64,000 nucleotides of DNA, taken from Pseudomonas yamanorum (GTDB lineage: Bacteria > Pseudomonadota > Gammaproteobacteria > Pseudomonadales > Pseudomonadaceae). The DNA lies in assembly GCF_900105735.1 (NCBI RefSeq), contig NZ_LT629793.1, positions 2,046,001-2,110,000 of the forward strand, in the 5' to 3' direction. This document shows positions 24,309 through 34,209 of this stretch, in pieces; positions within the stretch are counted from its first letter, which is position 1, and every line of letters starts with the position of its first letter. Both the position numbers and the translations under genes were made by a program. The notes below the pieces were generated by a model. That model was not told the origin of the DNA, did not search any database, and worked only from the letters and a program-made list of their open reading frames with translations.

Positions 24309-25091
24309 ATGACCGTCACCCTCAAAACCGCCGAAGATATCGCTGGCATGCGTGTTGCCGGCAAACTGGCTGCCGACGTGCTGGAAATGATTGCCGAACA
24401 CGTCAAGCCCGGCGTCACTACTGAAGCGCTGGACCGCATTTGCCACGACTATATCGTTGACGTGCAAAAAGCCATCCCTGCACCACTGAACTACAAGGGC
24501 TTCCCCAAGTCGATCTGCACCTCGATCAACCACGTGGTGTGCCACGGGATTCCCGGCGACAAGCCGCTGAAAGACGGCGACACCCTGAACATCGACGTCA
24601 CCGTCATCAAGGACGGCTACCACGGCGACACCAGCCGCATGTTCCACGTCGGCACCGTGCCGGTCTGGGCCGAGCGCCTTTCGCAAGTGACCCAGGAATG
24701 CATGTACAAGGCCATCGAGATCGTCAAGCCTGGCTGCCGCCTGGGCGACATCGGTGAAATCATCCAGAAGCACGCTGAAAAGAACGGCTTCTCGGTGGTG
24801 CGCGAATTCTGCGGCCACGGCATCGGCAAGGTATTCCACGAAGAGCCACAGATCCTGCACTACGGCCGCGCCGGCACCGGCATGGAGCTGAAGGCAGGCA
24901 TGACCTTCACCATCGAGCCGATGATCAACCAGGGCAAGGCCGACACCAAGGTACTGGGCGACGGCTGGACCGCCATCACCAAGGACCGCAAGCTCTCGGC
25001 CCAGTGGGAACACACCCTGCTGGTCACCGACACCGGCTACGAGATCTTCACTCTGCGGGCCGACGACACGATTCCCCGCGTTTCGGCGTAA
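24309..25091 (+). CDS. map: Methionine aminopeptidase type I
   Basis: Removes the initiator methionine from nascent proteins; essential dinuclear metalloenzyme. The 260 residues carry the metal ligands in the pita-bread fold: the two Asp in NIDVTVIKDGYHGDTSRMF, the His in REFCGHGIGKVFHEEP, the first Glu in FTIEPMIN and the second in QWEHTLLVTD. It opens MTVTLKTAEDIAGMRVAGKL. It is transcribed away from rpsB and is followed after 61 bases by glnD, the same order as in E. coli. Confidence 0.97.
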   Translation: MTVTLKTAEDIAGMRVAGKLAADVLEMIAEHVKPGVTTEALDRICHDYIVDVQKAIPAPLNYKGFPKSICTSINHVVCHGIPGDKPLKDGDTLNIDVTVIKDGYHGDTSRMFHVGTVPVWAERLSQVTQECMYKAIEIVKPGCRLGDIGEIIQKHAEKNGFSVVREFCGHGIGKVFHEEPQILHYGRAGTGMELKAGMTFTIEPMINQGKADTKVLGDGWTAITKDRKLSAQWEHTLLVTDTGYEIFTLRADDTIPRVSA

Positions 25092-25152
25092 TGTTTGCAC
25101 CGGTTTTCTAATAGCAACGCTGTGACCCATAGATAGAAAGGAAAACCGATCG

Positions 25153-27855
25153 ATGCCCCAGGTGGATCCCGAACTCTTCGACCGCGGCCAGTTTCAGGCG
25201 GAACTGGCGCTGAAGGCCAGCCCCATCGCCGCCTTCAAGAAGGCCATTCGTCAGGCCCGCGAGGTGCTCGACGAGCGCTTTCGCACGGGCCGGGACATCC
25301 GCCGGCTGATCGAGGACCGCGCCTGGTTCGTCGACAACATCCTGCAAAAGGCCTGGGAACAGTTCAGCTGGAGCGAAGACGCTGATATCGCCCTGGTGGC
25401 GGTCGGCGGCTACGGCCGTGGTGAACTGCACCCCTACTCCGATATCGACCTGCTGATTTTGCTGGACAGCGCCGATCACGAAATTTTCCGCGACTCCATC
25501 GAGCGTTTTCTGACGTTGCTGTGGGACATCGGCCTGGAAGTCGGCCAAAGCGTGCGCTCGGTGGACGAATGCGCCCAGGAAGCCCGCGCCGACCTGACGG
25601 TGATCACCAACCTGATGGAAAGCCGCACCATCGCCGGCCCCGAGCGCCTGCGCCAGCGCATGCTGGAAGTCACCAGCACCGCGCACATGTGGCCGAGCAA
25701 GGACTTCTTCCTGGCCAAGCGTGCCGAGCAGAAAGCCCGGCACCACAAGTACAACGACACCGAATACAACCTGGAACCCAACGTCAAAGGCTCCCCCGGC
25801 GGGCTGCGGGATATCCAGACGATTTTGTGGGTCGCCCGCCGTCAATACGGCACCCTGAACCTGCGCGCCCTGGCCGGGGAAGGCTTCCTGGTAGAGAGCG
25901 AAAACGCCCTGCTGGCCTCCTCCCAGGAATTCCTGTGGAAAGTGCGCTACGCGTTGCACATGCTGGCCGGTCGCTCCGAAGACCGCCTGCTGTTCGACCA
26001 CCAGCGCTCCATCGCGACCCTGCTGGGGTTTGAAGGCGAAGACGCGAAGACCAGCATCGAAAGCTTCATGCAGCAGTACTACCGGGTGGTAATGAGCATT
26101 GCCCAGCTCAGCGACCTGATCATTCAGCACTTCGAAGAAGTGATCCTGGCCCCGGAAGACGAAGCACCGCCGCAGCCGATCAACTCGCGCTTCCAACTCC
26201 ACGATGGCTACATCGAGGCTCGCAACGACAACGTGTTCAAACGCACGCCGTTCGCGATGCTGGAAATCTTCGTGTTGATGGCCCAACAACCGGAAATCAA
26301 AGGCGTACGCGCCGACACCATTCGTTTGCTGCGGGAAAACCGTCACCTGATCGACGACGACTTCCGTAACGACATTCGCAACACCAGCCTGTTTATCGAG
26401 CTGTTCAAGTGCAAGATCGGCATCCACCGCAACCTGCGGCGCATGAACCGCTACGGGATCCTGGGGCGTTACCTGCCGGAGTTCGGCTTTATCGTCGGGC
26501 AGATGCAGCACGACCTGTTCCACATCTATACGGTGGACGCCCACACCCTGAACCTGATCAAGCACCTGCGTAAGTTGCAGTACACCCAGGTGTCAGAGAA
26601 ATTCCCGCTGGCCAGCAAGCTCATGGCGCGGCTGCCCAAGCCCGAGCTGATCTACCTTGCCGGCCTGTACCATGACATCGGCAAGGGCCGCCACGGTGAC
26701 CACTCGGAAATTGGTGCGGTGGACGCCGAAGCGTTCTGCCAGCGTCACCAGTTGCCACTGTGGGACAGCCGCCTGATTGTGTGGCTGGTGCAAAACCACC
26801 TGGTGATGTCCACAACCGCCCAGCGCAAGGACTTGTCCGACCCGCAGGTGATCCATGATTTCGCCCAGGCCGTCGGCGACGAAACCCGTCTCGACTACCT
26901 GTACGTGCTCACCGTCTCCGACATCAACGCCACCAACCCGACGCTGTGGAATTCCTGGCGCGCCAGCCTGTTGCGCCAGCTCTACACCGAGACCAAGCGC
27001 GCGCTGCGTCGCGGCCTGGAGAACCCGGTGGACCGCGAAGAGCAGATCCGCCGCACCCAAAGCGCGGCCCTGGATATTCTGGTGCGTGGCGGCAACGACC
27101 CGGACGACGTCGAGCAACTCTGGTCGCAACTGGGAGACGACTACTTCCTGCGCCACACCGCCGGCGATGTAGCCTGGCACAGCGACGCGATCCTGCAGCA
27201 GCCGGCCGATGGCGGGCCGCTGGTGCTGATCAAGGAAACCACCCAGCGCGAGTTCGAGGGTGGTACGCAGATCTTCATCTACGCCCCGGACCAGCACGAT
27301 TTCTTCGCCGTGACCGTGGCCGCGATGGACCAGCTCAACCTGAACATTCACGACGCCCGGGTCATCACCTCCAGCAGCCAGTTCACCCTCGACACCTACA
27401 TCGTGCTCGACACGGAAGGCGAGTCCATCGGCGACAACCCGGAGCGGGTGAAAAAGATCCGCAAAGGCCTCACCGACGCGCTGCGCAACCCTGACGACTA
27501 CCCGACCATCATCCAGCGCCGGGTACCGCGCCAGCTCAAGCACTTTGCGTTTGCCCCTGAGGTGACCATCCACAACGACGCCCAACGCCCGGTGACGGTG
27601 CTGGAACTCAGCGCGCCGGACCGGCCTGGCCTGTTGGCGCGGATCGGCACGATCTTCCTGGAGTTTGACCTGTCGTTGCAGAACGCCAAGATTGCGACCC
27701 TGGGCGAACGGGTGGAAGACGTGTTCTTCATTACCGATGCCGACAACCAGCCGCTTTCCGACCCTGAACTGTGCCGACGCTTGCAGGAAGCCATCGTCCA
27801 GCAGTTGAGCGTCAATCAGGAGACCGGCGTCGAGATGTCACGCTTGAGCATCTGA
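25153..27855 (+). CDS. glnD: Bifunctional PII uridylyltransferase / uridylyl-removing enzyme
   Basis: Primary nitrogen sensor: it uridylylates PII (GlnB/GlnK) when glutamine is low and removes UMP when it is high. The 900 residues show the nucleotidyltransferase motif [20 protein letters not shown], an HD hydrolase domain with [17 protein letters not shown], and two C-terminal ACT domains (one starting near [20 protein letters not shown], one near [20 protein letters not shown]) that sense glutamine. Length is normal. It is followed after 46 bases by dapC. Confidence 0.97.
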   Translation: MPQVDPELFDRGQFQAELALKASPIAAFKKAIRQAREVLDERFRTGRDIRRLIEDRAWFVDNILQKAWEQFSWSEDADIALVAVGGYGRGELHPYSDIDLLILLDSADHEIFRDSIERFLTLLWDIGLEVGQSVRSVDECAQEARADLTVITNLMESRTIAGPERLRQRMLEVTSTAHMWPSKDFFLAKRAEQKARHHKYNDTEYNLEPNVKGSPGGLRDIQTILWVARRQYGTLNLRALAGEGFLVESENALLASSQEFLWKVRYALHMLAGRSEDRLLFDHQRSIATLLGFEGEDAKTSIESFMQQYYRVVMSIAQLSDLIIQHFEEVILAPEDEAPPQPINSRFQLHDGYIEARNDNVFKRTPFAMLEIFVLMAQQPEIKGVRADTIRLLRENRHLIDDDFRNDIRNTSLFIELFKCKIGIHRNLRRMNRYGILGRYLPEFGFIVGQMQHDLFHIYTVDAHTLNLIKHLRKLQYTQVSEKFPLASKLMARLPKPELIYLAGLYHDIGKGRHGDHSEIGAVDAEAFCQRHQLPLWDSRLIVWLVQNHLVMSTTAQRKDLSDPQVIHDFAQAVGDETRLDYLYVLTVSDINATNPTLWNSWRASLLRQLYTETKRALRRGLENPVDREEQIRRTQSAALDILVRGGNDPDDVEQLWSQLGDDYFLRHTAGDVAWHSDAILQQPADGGPLVLIKETTQREFEGGTQIFIYAPDQHDFFAVTVAAMDQLNLNIHDARVITSSSQFTLDTYIVLDTEGESIGDNPERVKKIRKGLTDALRNPDDYPTIIQRRVPRQLKHFAFAPEVTIHNDAQRPVTVLELSAPDRPGLLARIGTIFLEFDLSLQNAKIATLGERVEDVFFITDADNQPLSDPELCRRLQEAIVQQLSVNQETGVEMSRLSI

Positions 27856-27901
27856 CCGACCGCCCATTTTCAGCTTCCAATGAATTGAACGAGATTTATC
27901 G

Positions 27902-29101
27902 ATGAACAATGCCCTGAACCAACTGCAGCCCTACCCGTTCGAGAAATTGCGCGTCCTGCTGGGCAGCGTCACACCGAACCCGGACAAGCGTCCGATCGCC
28001 CTCTCCATCGGCGAACCGAAGCATAAATCTCCGCAGTTCGTCGCCGACGCGCTGGCCAACAACCTGGACCAGATGGCGGTGTACCCCACCACCCTGGGCA
28101 TTCCCGCCCTGCGCGAAGCCATTGGCGCCTGGTGCGAACGTCGTTTCAGCGTGCCCAAGGGCTGGCTGGACCCGGCGCGCAATATCCTGCCGGTGAACGG
28201 CACCCGTGAAGCGTTGTTCGCCTTCACCCAGACCGTGGTCAACCGTGGCGATGACGCGCTGGTGGTCAGCCCAAACCCGTTCTACCAGATCTACGAAGGC
28301 GCGGCGTTCCTCGCCGGAGCCAAGCCGCACTACCTGCCGTGCCTGGATGAAAACGGCTTCAACCCGGATTTCGACGCCGTATCGCCGGACATCTGGAAAC
28401 GCTGCCAGATCCTGTTCCTGTGCTCGCCAGGCAACCCGACCGGTGCACTGATTCCCGTCGACACCCTGAAAAAGCTGATCGCCCTGGCCGACGAATACGA
28501 CTTCGTAATCGCCGCCGACGAGTGCTACAGCGAGTTGTACTTCGACGAACAAACCCCGCCGCCGGGCCTGCTCAGCGCCTGCGTCGAGCTGAGTCGCCAG
28601 GATTTCAAGCGCTGCGTGGTGTTCCACAGCCTGTCCAAACGCTCCAACCTGCCGGGCCTGCGTTCGGGCTTTGTGGCCGGCGACGCCGAAATCCTCAAGG
28701 GCTTTTTGCTGTACCGCACCTACCACGGTTGCGCGATGCCGGTGCAAACCCAACTGGCGAGCATTGCCGCCTGGCAGGACGAAGCCCACGTGCAGGCCAA
28801 CCGCGATCTGTACCGGGAGAAGTTCGATGCCGTACTGGCGATCCTGAAGCCGGTGCTGGACGTGCAAAACCCCGACGGTGGCTTCTACCTGTGGCCGAAC
28901 GTGAAGGGCGACGACGCGGCGTTCTGCCGTGACTTGTTCGTGGAAGAACACGTGACCGTGGTACCAGGCTCGTACCTGTCGCGGGAAGTGGACGGGGTCA
29001 ACCCGGGCGCCGGGCGTGTGCGCCTGGCGCTGGTCGCGCCGTTGGCGGAGTGCGTGGAAGCGGCGACGCGGATTCGCGACTTTATTACCCGCAATAAATA
29101 A
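27902..29101 (+). CDS. dapC: Succinyldiaminopimelate transaminase
   Basis: PLP-dependent aminotransferase that converts N-succinyl-2-amino-6-ketopimelate to succinyl-diaminopimelate on the way to lysine and peptidoglycan DAP. The 399 residues have fold-type I features: PNPFYQIYEGAAFLAGA, LCSPGNPTGALIP, the Asp in IAADECYSEL and the Schiff-base Lys in FHSLSKRSNLPGLRSGF. The function is inferred from family resemblance and from the glnD-dapC-dapD neighbourhood known in Pseudomonas. It converges with the antiporter gene, whose stop is 33 bases away. Confidence 0.9.
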   Translation: MNNALNQLQPYPFEKLRVLLGSVTPNPDKRPIALSIGEPKHKSPQFVADALANNLDQMAVYPTTLGIPALREAIGAWCERRFSVPKGWLDPARNILPVNGTREALFAFTQTVVNRGDDALVVSPNPFYQIYEGAAFLAGAKPHYLPCLDENGFNPDFDAVSPDIWKRCQILFLCSPGNPTGALIPVDTLKKLIALADEYDFVIAADECYSELYFDEQTPPPGLLSACVELSRQDFKRCVVFHSLSKRSNLPGLRSGFVAGDAEILKGFLLYRTYHGCAMPVQTQLASIAAWQDEAHVQANRDLYREKFDAVLAILKPVLDVQNPDGGFYLWPNVKGDDAAFCRDLFVEEHVTVVPGSYLSREVDGVNPGAGRVRLALVAPLAECVEAATRIRDFITRNK

Positions 29102-29134
29102 CTGCGCTGAATGTGGCGAGGGAGCACCGCGGTG

Positions 29135-30778
29135 TTATTTGATATGACCCAGATTCGCCTCGCTCATATCCAGATCCGCCAACACCTCCCGTAGCACGTC
29201 ATCACCAATCTGGTGGTGACGGCTCAGGCTATACAGCTCCAGACGCTGCGCCCGCAGGGCCTTGAGCCGCAACTTGCGCTCCAGTTGGTCCATCTGAAAC
29301 GCCAGCGCCTGGGCTTCGGCCGAATCATTGAACACCTCCAATTGATGACGATACTCCGACATCAACCGCGCCTTGAGCTCGGTGGCCAAGGCTGCCTGGG
29401 CGGCATCCAGAGGTGCAGCTTCAGCGGGATCTTCGGTTTCGAGTGCATGGATAGCAGCCACGGCGGTCTTCTTCCAGGCCTCGCGCACTTCATTGTGGCG
29501 TTTCTCATCCGGACTCTTCTCGATGCCGCGTAACAGCAGCGGCAAAGCGATGCAGGCCGCGACCAACGACAGCAGGATCACACCGGCGGCGATGAAGATC
29601 AGCAGGTCGCGCTCGGGGAAGTCCTGCCCCGGCGCAAGCAGTAACGGTACCGACATCACACCGGCCAGGGTCACGGCACCGCGTACCCCACCGACGGTCA
29701 ACAGCCAGCAAGACCGCGCGGTGGGCACCAGTGTCAGCTCACTTTTCCCACGAATCCGGCGCAATAAACCCGACAGTCGCCAGATGCTCTGCACCCAGAT
29801 AAACCGCAACACCACCAGCACCAGGAAAATCGCGACCACGTCCAGGCAGCGATACAACAAGGTCGGCCACAGCGTCGGCTCGTGACTCACCACCGCCTTG
29901 ATAATGTCCGGCAATTGCAGGCCCAGCAGCAGGAAGATCAAACCGTTAAACGCAAACTCCAGCAGCGACCAGACACTGCGGTTGAGCAACCGGGTGCTGG
30001 TCTGGCGCGGCAGCAGGTCGAGCCAGCTTTGCATCATCCCCGCGGCCACCGCCGACAAGATGCCCGAGGCGCCAAGGCGTTCGGCCAGCACGTAGGCAGC
30101 AAACGGCAGCAGCAACATGAATACCACGTGCGTCGCCGGGTCGTCCCAGCCCCGGGCGATCATCCAGGACCGCAAGCGGCCCACCAGCCAGCTCAAGGCC
30201 ACGCCAATGGCCAGGCCACCGACGGCCACCAGCACAAATGTCAGGCTGGCATTCGCCAGGGAAAACACCCCGGTCACCGCCGCCACCAGGGCGAACTTGA
30301 AGGTCACCAGGCCCGAGGCGTCATTCATCAGCGCCTCGCCCTGAAGCATATGCATCAGCGGTGTTGGCAGACGATTCTGGGAAATGGCTGACACCGCCAC
30401 CGCATCCGTCGGCGACAACACGGCCGCCAGGGCGAAGGCCACCGGCAGTGGGATACTCGGCAACAGCCAGTGAATGAAGTAACCGGCACCGACCACGGTG
30501 AATAGCACCAGGCCCACCGCCAGCGTCAGGATCGACCCGCGCAGGCGCCACAATTCACGCTTGGGCATACGCCAGCCATCGGAGAACAGCAGCGGCGGCA
30601 GAAACAGGAAGAGAAACAACTCGGGATCGAGGGCTACATGCAGGCCTAGGGTCGGCCAGGCCAACAAGGCGCCGGCGGCGATCTGCACCAGTGGCAACGG
30701 CAGTGGGATGATGCGCCCGACGAGGCGCGAAACGCTGACCAGCATCAGCAGGATAAGTACGGTGTAGGCGGTTTGCAT
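29135..30778 (-). CDS. Na+/H+ antiporter, CPA1 (NhaP-like) family
   Basis: Predicted inner-membrane cation/proton exchanger. From the ATG at 30778 (MQTAYTVLILLMLVSVSRL) it has 547 residues; the open frame 56 codons further upstream is rejected because it places a Cys-rich tail before the first membrane helix. About 12 hydrophobic segments fill residues 1-400, including the family's LSPTDAVAVSAI and EALMNDASGLV motifs with membrane Asp residues. A charged cytoplasmic tail of about 150 residues follows, partly helical (QMDQLERKLRLKALRAQRLE). The true ion (Na+ or K+) cannot be told from sequence. Confidence 0.85.
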   Translation of the reverse strand: MQTAYTVLILLMLVSVSRLVGRIIPLPLPLVQIAAGALLAWPTLGLHVALDPELFLFLFLPPLLFSDGWRMPKRELWRLRGSILTLAVGLVLFTVVGAGYFIHWLLPSIPLPVAFALAAVLSPTDAVAVSAISQNRLPTPLMHMLQGEALMNDASGLVTFKFALVAAVTGVFSLANASLTFVLVAVGGLAIGVALSWLVGRLRSWMIARGWDDPATHVVFMLLLPFAAYVLAERLGASGILSAVAAGMMQSWLDLLPRQTSTRLLNRSVWSLLEFAFNGLIFLLLGLQLPDIIKAVVSHEPTLWPTLLYRCLDVVAIFLVLVVLRFIWVQSIWRLSGLLRRIRGKSELTLVPTARSCWLLTVGGVRGAVTLAGVMSVPLLLAPGQDFPERDLLIFIAAGVILLSLVAACIALPLLLRGIEKSPDEKRHNEVREAWKKTAVAAIHALETEDPAEAAPLDAAQAALATELKARLMSEYRHQLEVFNDSAEAQALAFQMDQLERKLRLKALRAQRLELYSLSRHHQIGDDVLREVLADLDMSEANLGHIK

Positions 30779-30991
30779 AACGCGGGATTCCCAGACAATC
30801 AACTTGCAACAACACACATCAGGCAACAACTCGCCGTTGAAGTGCCATATTAGCCGCCTATGCTGCGCGATGGCCTTTGCACAAAAGTCGCACGCGAGCA
30901 AAACGTAAGTGTGACGAGCGGCGCCGAAAGCCGCTGGCCATGGCATAATCCTTGACCTTTCATCTGCGTCAGCCCAAAGGGGGGCAATTCC

Positions 30992-31354
30992 TTGACCGCT
31001 TCAAGCAAAACGTTGCACCTTTTCGGCATAAAAGCCTGCGACACCATGAAAAAGGCGCGCACCTGGCTCGACGAGCACGCTATCCAGTATGAGTTTCATG
31101 ACTACAAAACGGCCGGTATCGACCGCGAACACTTGACCCAATGGTGCAATGAGCACGGTTGGCAGGTGGTTTTGAACCGTGCGGGCACCACCTTTCGCAA
31201 ACTCGAAGACGAACGCAAAGCCGATCTCGACCAAGCGAAAGCCATTGAATTGATGCTCGCGCAACCCTCGATGATCAAGCGCCCCGTGCTTGATCTCGGT
31301 GACAAAACCCTGATTGGCTTCAAGCCAGATAGTTATTCGGCGGCCCTCAAGTAG
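30992..31354 (+). CDS. ArsC/Spx-family thioredoxin-fold protein (YffB-like)
   Basis: A 120-residue thioredoxin-fold protein of the ArsC superfamily. It has a single N-terminal Cys in LFGIKACDTMKKARTWL and the conserved Arg in SMIKRPVLDLGDK, as in the E. coli YffB group, whose role is unclear (a glutathione-dependent reductase has been proposed). The start is a TTG at 30992, preceded by AAAGGGGGG at good distance. The first in-frame ATG is at codon 19 and would delete the first beta strand and the Cys, so the TTG start is favoured. It lies 33 bases before dapD and may share its transcript. Confidence 0.85.
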   Translation: MTASSKTLHLFGIKACDTMKKARTWLDEHAIQYEFHDYKTAGIDREHLTQWCNEHGWQVVLNRAGTTFRKLEDERKADLDQAKAIELMLAQPSMIKRPVLDLGDKTLIGFKPDSYSAALK

Positions 31355-31387
31355 GCCAGCCCACTCCATTTTTGTAGAGGTAACAGC

Positions 31388-32422
31388 ATGTCCAATTCCC
31401 TGTTCAGCCTGGGCTTCGGCGTCGGCACTCAGAACCGCCAAGGTGCTTGGCTGGAAGTGTTTTACGCACAACCGCTGCTCAATCCATCGGCTGAAATCAT
31501 CGCTGCCATCACCCCGATCCTCGGTTACACCGAAGGCAACCAGGCGATCACTTTCACCGTTACCCAGGCCCTGCAACTGGCTGACGCGCTCAAAGGCGTC
31601 GACGCCGCCCAAGCCGCCCTGTTGAGCCGCCTGGCTGAAAGCCACACGCCGCTGGTCGCCACCCTGCTGGCCGAAGACGCCGCACTGACTTCCACCCCTG
31701 AGGCCTACCTCAAGCTGCACCTGCTGTCCCATCGCCTGGTCAAGCCCCACGGCCTGAACCTGGCCGGTGTGTTCCCGCAGTTGCCGAACGTGGCCTGGAC
31801 CAGCCAGGGCGCAATCGACATCGCCGAGCTGGCCGAGCGTCAGCTGGAAGCGCGCCTGCGTGGCGAGTTGCTGGAAGTGTTCTCGGTGGACAAGTTCCCG
31901 AAAATGACCGACTACGTGGTGCCGAGCGGCGTGCGTATCGCTGATGCCGCGCGCATCCGCCTGGGCGCCTACGTGGGCGAAGGCACCACCGTGATGCACG
32001 AAGGTTTCGTCAACTTCAACGCCGGCACCGAAGGCCCGGGCATGATCGAAGGCCGTGTGTCGGCTGGCGTATTCGTCGGCAAGGGTTCGGACCTGGGCGG
32101 CGGTTGCTCCACCATGGGCACCCTGTCGGGCGGCGGCAACATCGTGATCAAGGTCGGCGAAGGGTGCCTGATCGGCGCCAACGCCGGTATCGGTATCCCG
32201 TTGGGCGACCGCAACACCGTTGAGTCGGGCCTGTACGTGACCGCCGGCACCAAGGTTGCGCTGCTGGATGAAGCAAACCAGCTGGTCAAAGTGGTCAAGG
32301 CCCGTGAGCTGGCCGGCCAACCGGACCTGCTGTTCCGCCGCAACTCCGAGACCGGTGCCGTGGAGTGCAAAACCCACAAATCGGCCATCGAACTGAACGC
32401 AGCGCTGCACGCTCACAACTAA
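31388..32422 (+). CDS. dapD: 2,3,4,5-tetrahydropyridine-2,6-dicarboxylate N-succinyltransferase
   Basis: Transfers succinyl from succinyl-CoA to tetrahydrodipicolinate, opening the succinylase branch of lysine/DAP synthesis. The 344-residue length matches the longer Pseudomonas/actinobacterial type rather than the 274-residue E. coli type. The C-terminal left-handed beta helix is seen in IRLGAYVGEGTTVMHEGFVN, GVFVGKGSDLGGGCSTMGTL and GEGCLIGANAGIGIPLGDRN. The product DapC acts on is two steps on; dapC lies 2.3 kb upstream on the same strand. Confidence 0.95.
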   Translation: MSNSLFSLGFGVGTQNRQGAWLEVFYAQPLLNPSAEIIAAITPILGYTEGNQAITFTVTQALQLADALKGVDAAQAALLSRLAESHTPLVATLLAEDAALTSTPEAYLKLHLLSHRLVKPHGLNLAGVFPQLPNVAWTSQGAIDIAELAERQLEARLRGELLEVFSVDKFPKMTDYVVPSGVRIADAARIRLGAYVGEGTTVMHEGFVNFNAGTEGPGMIEGRVSAGVFVGKGSDLGGGCSTMGTLSGGGNIVIKVGEGCLIGANAGIGIPLGDRNTVESGLYVTAGTKVALLDEANQLVKVVKARELAGQPDLLFRRNSETGAVECKTHKSAIELNAALHAHN

Positions 32423-32442
32423 GCAGCGACTCGATGCCACTA

Positions 32443-32475
32443 ACGGCCCGCTTCTTCCGGATGCGGGCCGTTTAT
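32443..32475 (+). terminator. Terminator after dapD
   Basis: ACGGCCCGC / GCGGGCCGT form a perfect 9-bp stem with an 11-base loop, followed by TTTAT, 20 bases after the dapD stop and 17 before csdA. Confidence 0.75.
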
Positions 32476-32491
32476 ACGAGTCTTGATCACC

Positions 32492-33697
32492 ATGCTTGTG
32501 CCCTCTCCCTGGCGCGCCGATTTTCCGGCCATCGCCACCCTGCAACGGCAAGACCAGACCTACTTGGACAACGCCGCCACCACGCAAAAACCTCAAGCCC
32601 TGTTGGACGCCATCAGCCATTACTACGCCAATGGCGCAGCCAATGTGCACCGTGCCCAGCATTTGCCGGGCGCCCATGCAACCCAGGCGTTCGAGGACAG
32701 TCGCAACAAGGTGGCGCAGTGGCTGAACGTCGGTGACGAGGGGCAAATCATCTTCACCCACGGCGCGACATCGGCGCTGAACCTCCTGGCATATGGCCTT
32801 GAGCACCTATTCAACCCGGGCGACGAGATTGTCATCAGCGCCCTGGAACACCACGCCAACCTGCTGCCGTGGCAGCAACTGGCCAAACGTCGCGAGCTGG
32901 CGTTGGTGGTACTGCCGCTTAACGATGACGGCTTGATCGACCTGCAAGCCGCCGCCCAACTGATCGGCCCGCGCACCCGCCTGCTGGCGGTGAGCCAACT
33001 GTCCAACGTGCTAGGTGCCTGGCAGCCGTTGCCGCAATTGCTGGCGCTGGCCAAGGCCCACGACGCACTGACGGTGGTCGATGGCGCCCAGGGCATCGTC
33101 CATGGTCGCCACGACGTGCAGGCCATGGCCTGCGACTTCTACGTGTTTTCCAGCCACAAGCTCTACGGTCCGGATGGCGTCGGCGTGCTTTACGGTCGCA
33201 CCGAAGCCCTGCATCACCTGCGCCATTGGCAGTTTGGCGGCGAGATGGTGCAGCAGGCTGACTACCAAAGCGCCAGCTTCCGCCCGGCGCCCCTCGGGTT
33301 CGAAGCCGGTACACCACCGATCGCCAGCGTGATCGGCCTGGGCGCAACCCTGGATTACCTGAGTTCCCTGGACCAGCAGGCGGTGACGGCCCACGAAGCC
33401 GCCCTGCACGACTACCTGCTGCGTGGCCTGCAGGCCCGCAACGGCGTGCGCCTGCTGGGTTCGCCGCACGTGGCCCTGGCCAGCTTTGTGGTGGACGGCG
33501 TGCACAACGCCGACCTCGCCCACTTGCTGACCGAACAAGGGATTGCGGTGCGCGCCGGCCATCATTGTGCGATGCCGCTGCTCAAGCAGATGGGATTGTC
33601 GGGGGCGATTCGGGTGTCACTGGCGCTGTACAACGACTCCGATGACCTGGAGCGCTTTTTTGAAGCGCTGGATCAAGCCCTGGATATGTTGCGATGA
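32492..33697 (+). CDS. csdA: Cysteine desulfurase CsdA
   Basis: PLP enzyme that takes sulfur from cysteine as a persulfide and passes it to CsdE; used for Fe-S clusters and tRNA t6A cyclisation through TcdA. From the ATG at 32492 it has 401 residues (a TTG three codons earlier is less likely). The PLP Lys is in FYVFSSHKLYGPDGVGVLYG and the persulfide Cys in IAVRAGHHCAMPLLKQMG. Its stop overlaps the csdE start as ATGA. Together with csdE and the convergent tcdA this forms the complete CSD system. Confidence 0.95.
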   Translation: MLVPSPWRADFPAIATLQRQDQTYLDNAATTQKPQALLDAISHYYANGAANVHRAQHLPGAHATQAFEDSRNKVAQWLNVGDEGQIIFTHGATSALNLLAYGLEHLFNPGDEIVISALEHHANLLPWQQLAKRRELALVVLPLNDDGLIDLQAAAQLIGPRTRLLAVSQLSNVLGAWQPLPQLLALAKAHDALTVVDGAQGIVHGRHDVQAMACDFYVFSSHKLYGPDGVGVLYGRTEALHHLRHWQFGGEMVQQADYQSASFRPAPLGFEAGTPPIASVIGLGATLDYLSSLDQQAVTAHEAALHDYLLRGLQARNGVRLLGSPHVALASFVVDGVHNADLAHLLTEQGIAVRAGHHCAMPLLKQMGLSGAIRVSLALYNDSDDLERFFEALDQALDMLR

Positions 33698-34107
33698 GCT
33701 TGCCGCCGGAGGCCGTTGTCGCGCTGGAAGCGTTCCAGGCAATCGGCAGTTGGGAGCAACGAGCCCGCCTGCTGATGCAATGGGGCGAGCGGCTGCCCGC
33801 CTTGCCGGACGAAGACAAGGTAGACGTCAACCTGGTGCAGGGCTGTGAAAGCCTGGTGTGGCTGGTGGGGCGCTTGCAGGATGGGCATTGGCAGTTTGCC
33901 GCCAGCAGCGATGCACGGCTGATACGCGGGCTGGTGGCGTTGTTGCTGGCGCGGGTCAACGGTGTGTCTGCTGCCGAACTGCACGCCGTCGACTTGCCCG
34001 GCTGGTTTGAACAACTGGGCCTGTCGCGGCAGTTATCGCCGTCGCGCAGCAATGGGTTGAATGCAGTGCTGCAGCGCATGCGGCAGCTGAGCCTCACACA
34101 AAACTGA
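33694..34107 (+). CDS. csdE: Sulfur acceptor protein CsdE (SufE family)
   Basis: Accepts the persulfide from CsdA and hands it on, in E. coli to TcdA (CsdL). The 137 residues have the acceptor Cys in VNLVQGCESLVWLVGRLQDG and the typical LVALLLARVNGVSAAEL helix. It overlaps csdA by 4 bases, so production of the partners is coupled. A REP pair starts directly after the stop codon. Confidence 0.94.
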   Translation: MSLPPEAVVALEAFQAIGSWEQRARLLMQWGERLPALPDEDKVDVNLVQGCESLVWLVGRLQDGHWQFAASSDARLIRGLVALLLARVNGVSAAELHAVDLPGWFEQLGLSRQLSPSRSNGLNAVLQRMRQLSLTQN

Positions 34108-34109
34108 AT

Positions 34110-34198
34110 GTGGGAGCGGGCTTGCTCGCGAAAGCGGTGTATCAGTCGACCTGTCTGGTGACTGACACTCCGCTTTCGCGAGCAAGCCCGCTCCCACA
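34110..34198. repeat. REP pair (REPIN), CGGGCTTGCTCGCGA subtype
   Basis: TGTGGGAGCGGGCTTGCTCG at the left and the exact inverse ending in CGAGCAAGCCCGCTCCCACA at the right enclose an inner CGCGAAAGCGG / CCGCTTTCGCG stem. It fills the space between the convergent csdE and tcdA genes. Confidence 0.88.
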
Positions 34199-34209
34199 TT
34201 TTGATCTTT

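Noticed and set aside
25108..26565. A 485-codon minus-strand frame opposite glnD
   Set aside because: Shadow of glnD, which carries intact nucleotidyltransferase, HD and ACT motifs on the plus strand.
31001..32806. A 601-codon minus-strand frame across the YffB-like gene, dapD and the start of csdA
   Set aside because: It runs antisense through three well-supported genes and an intergenic terminator and has the same shadow composition.
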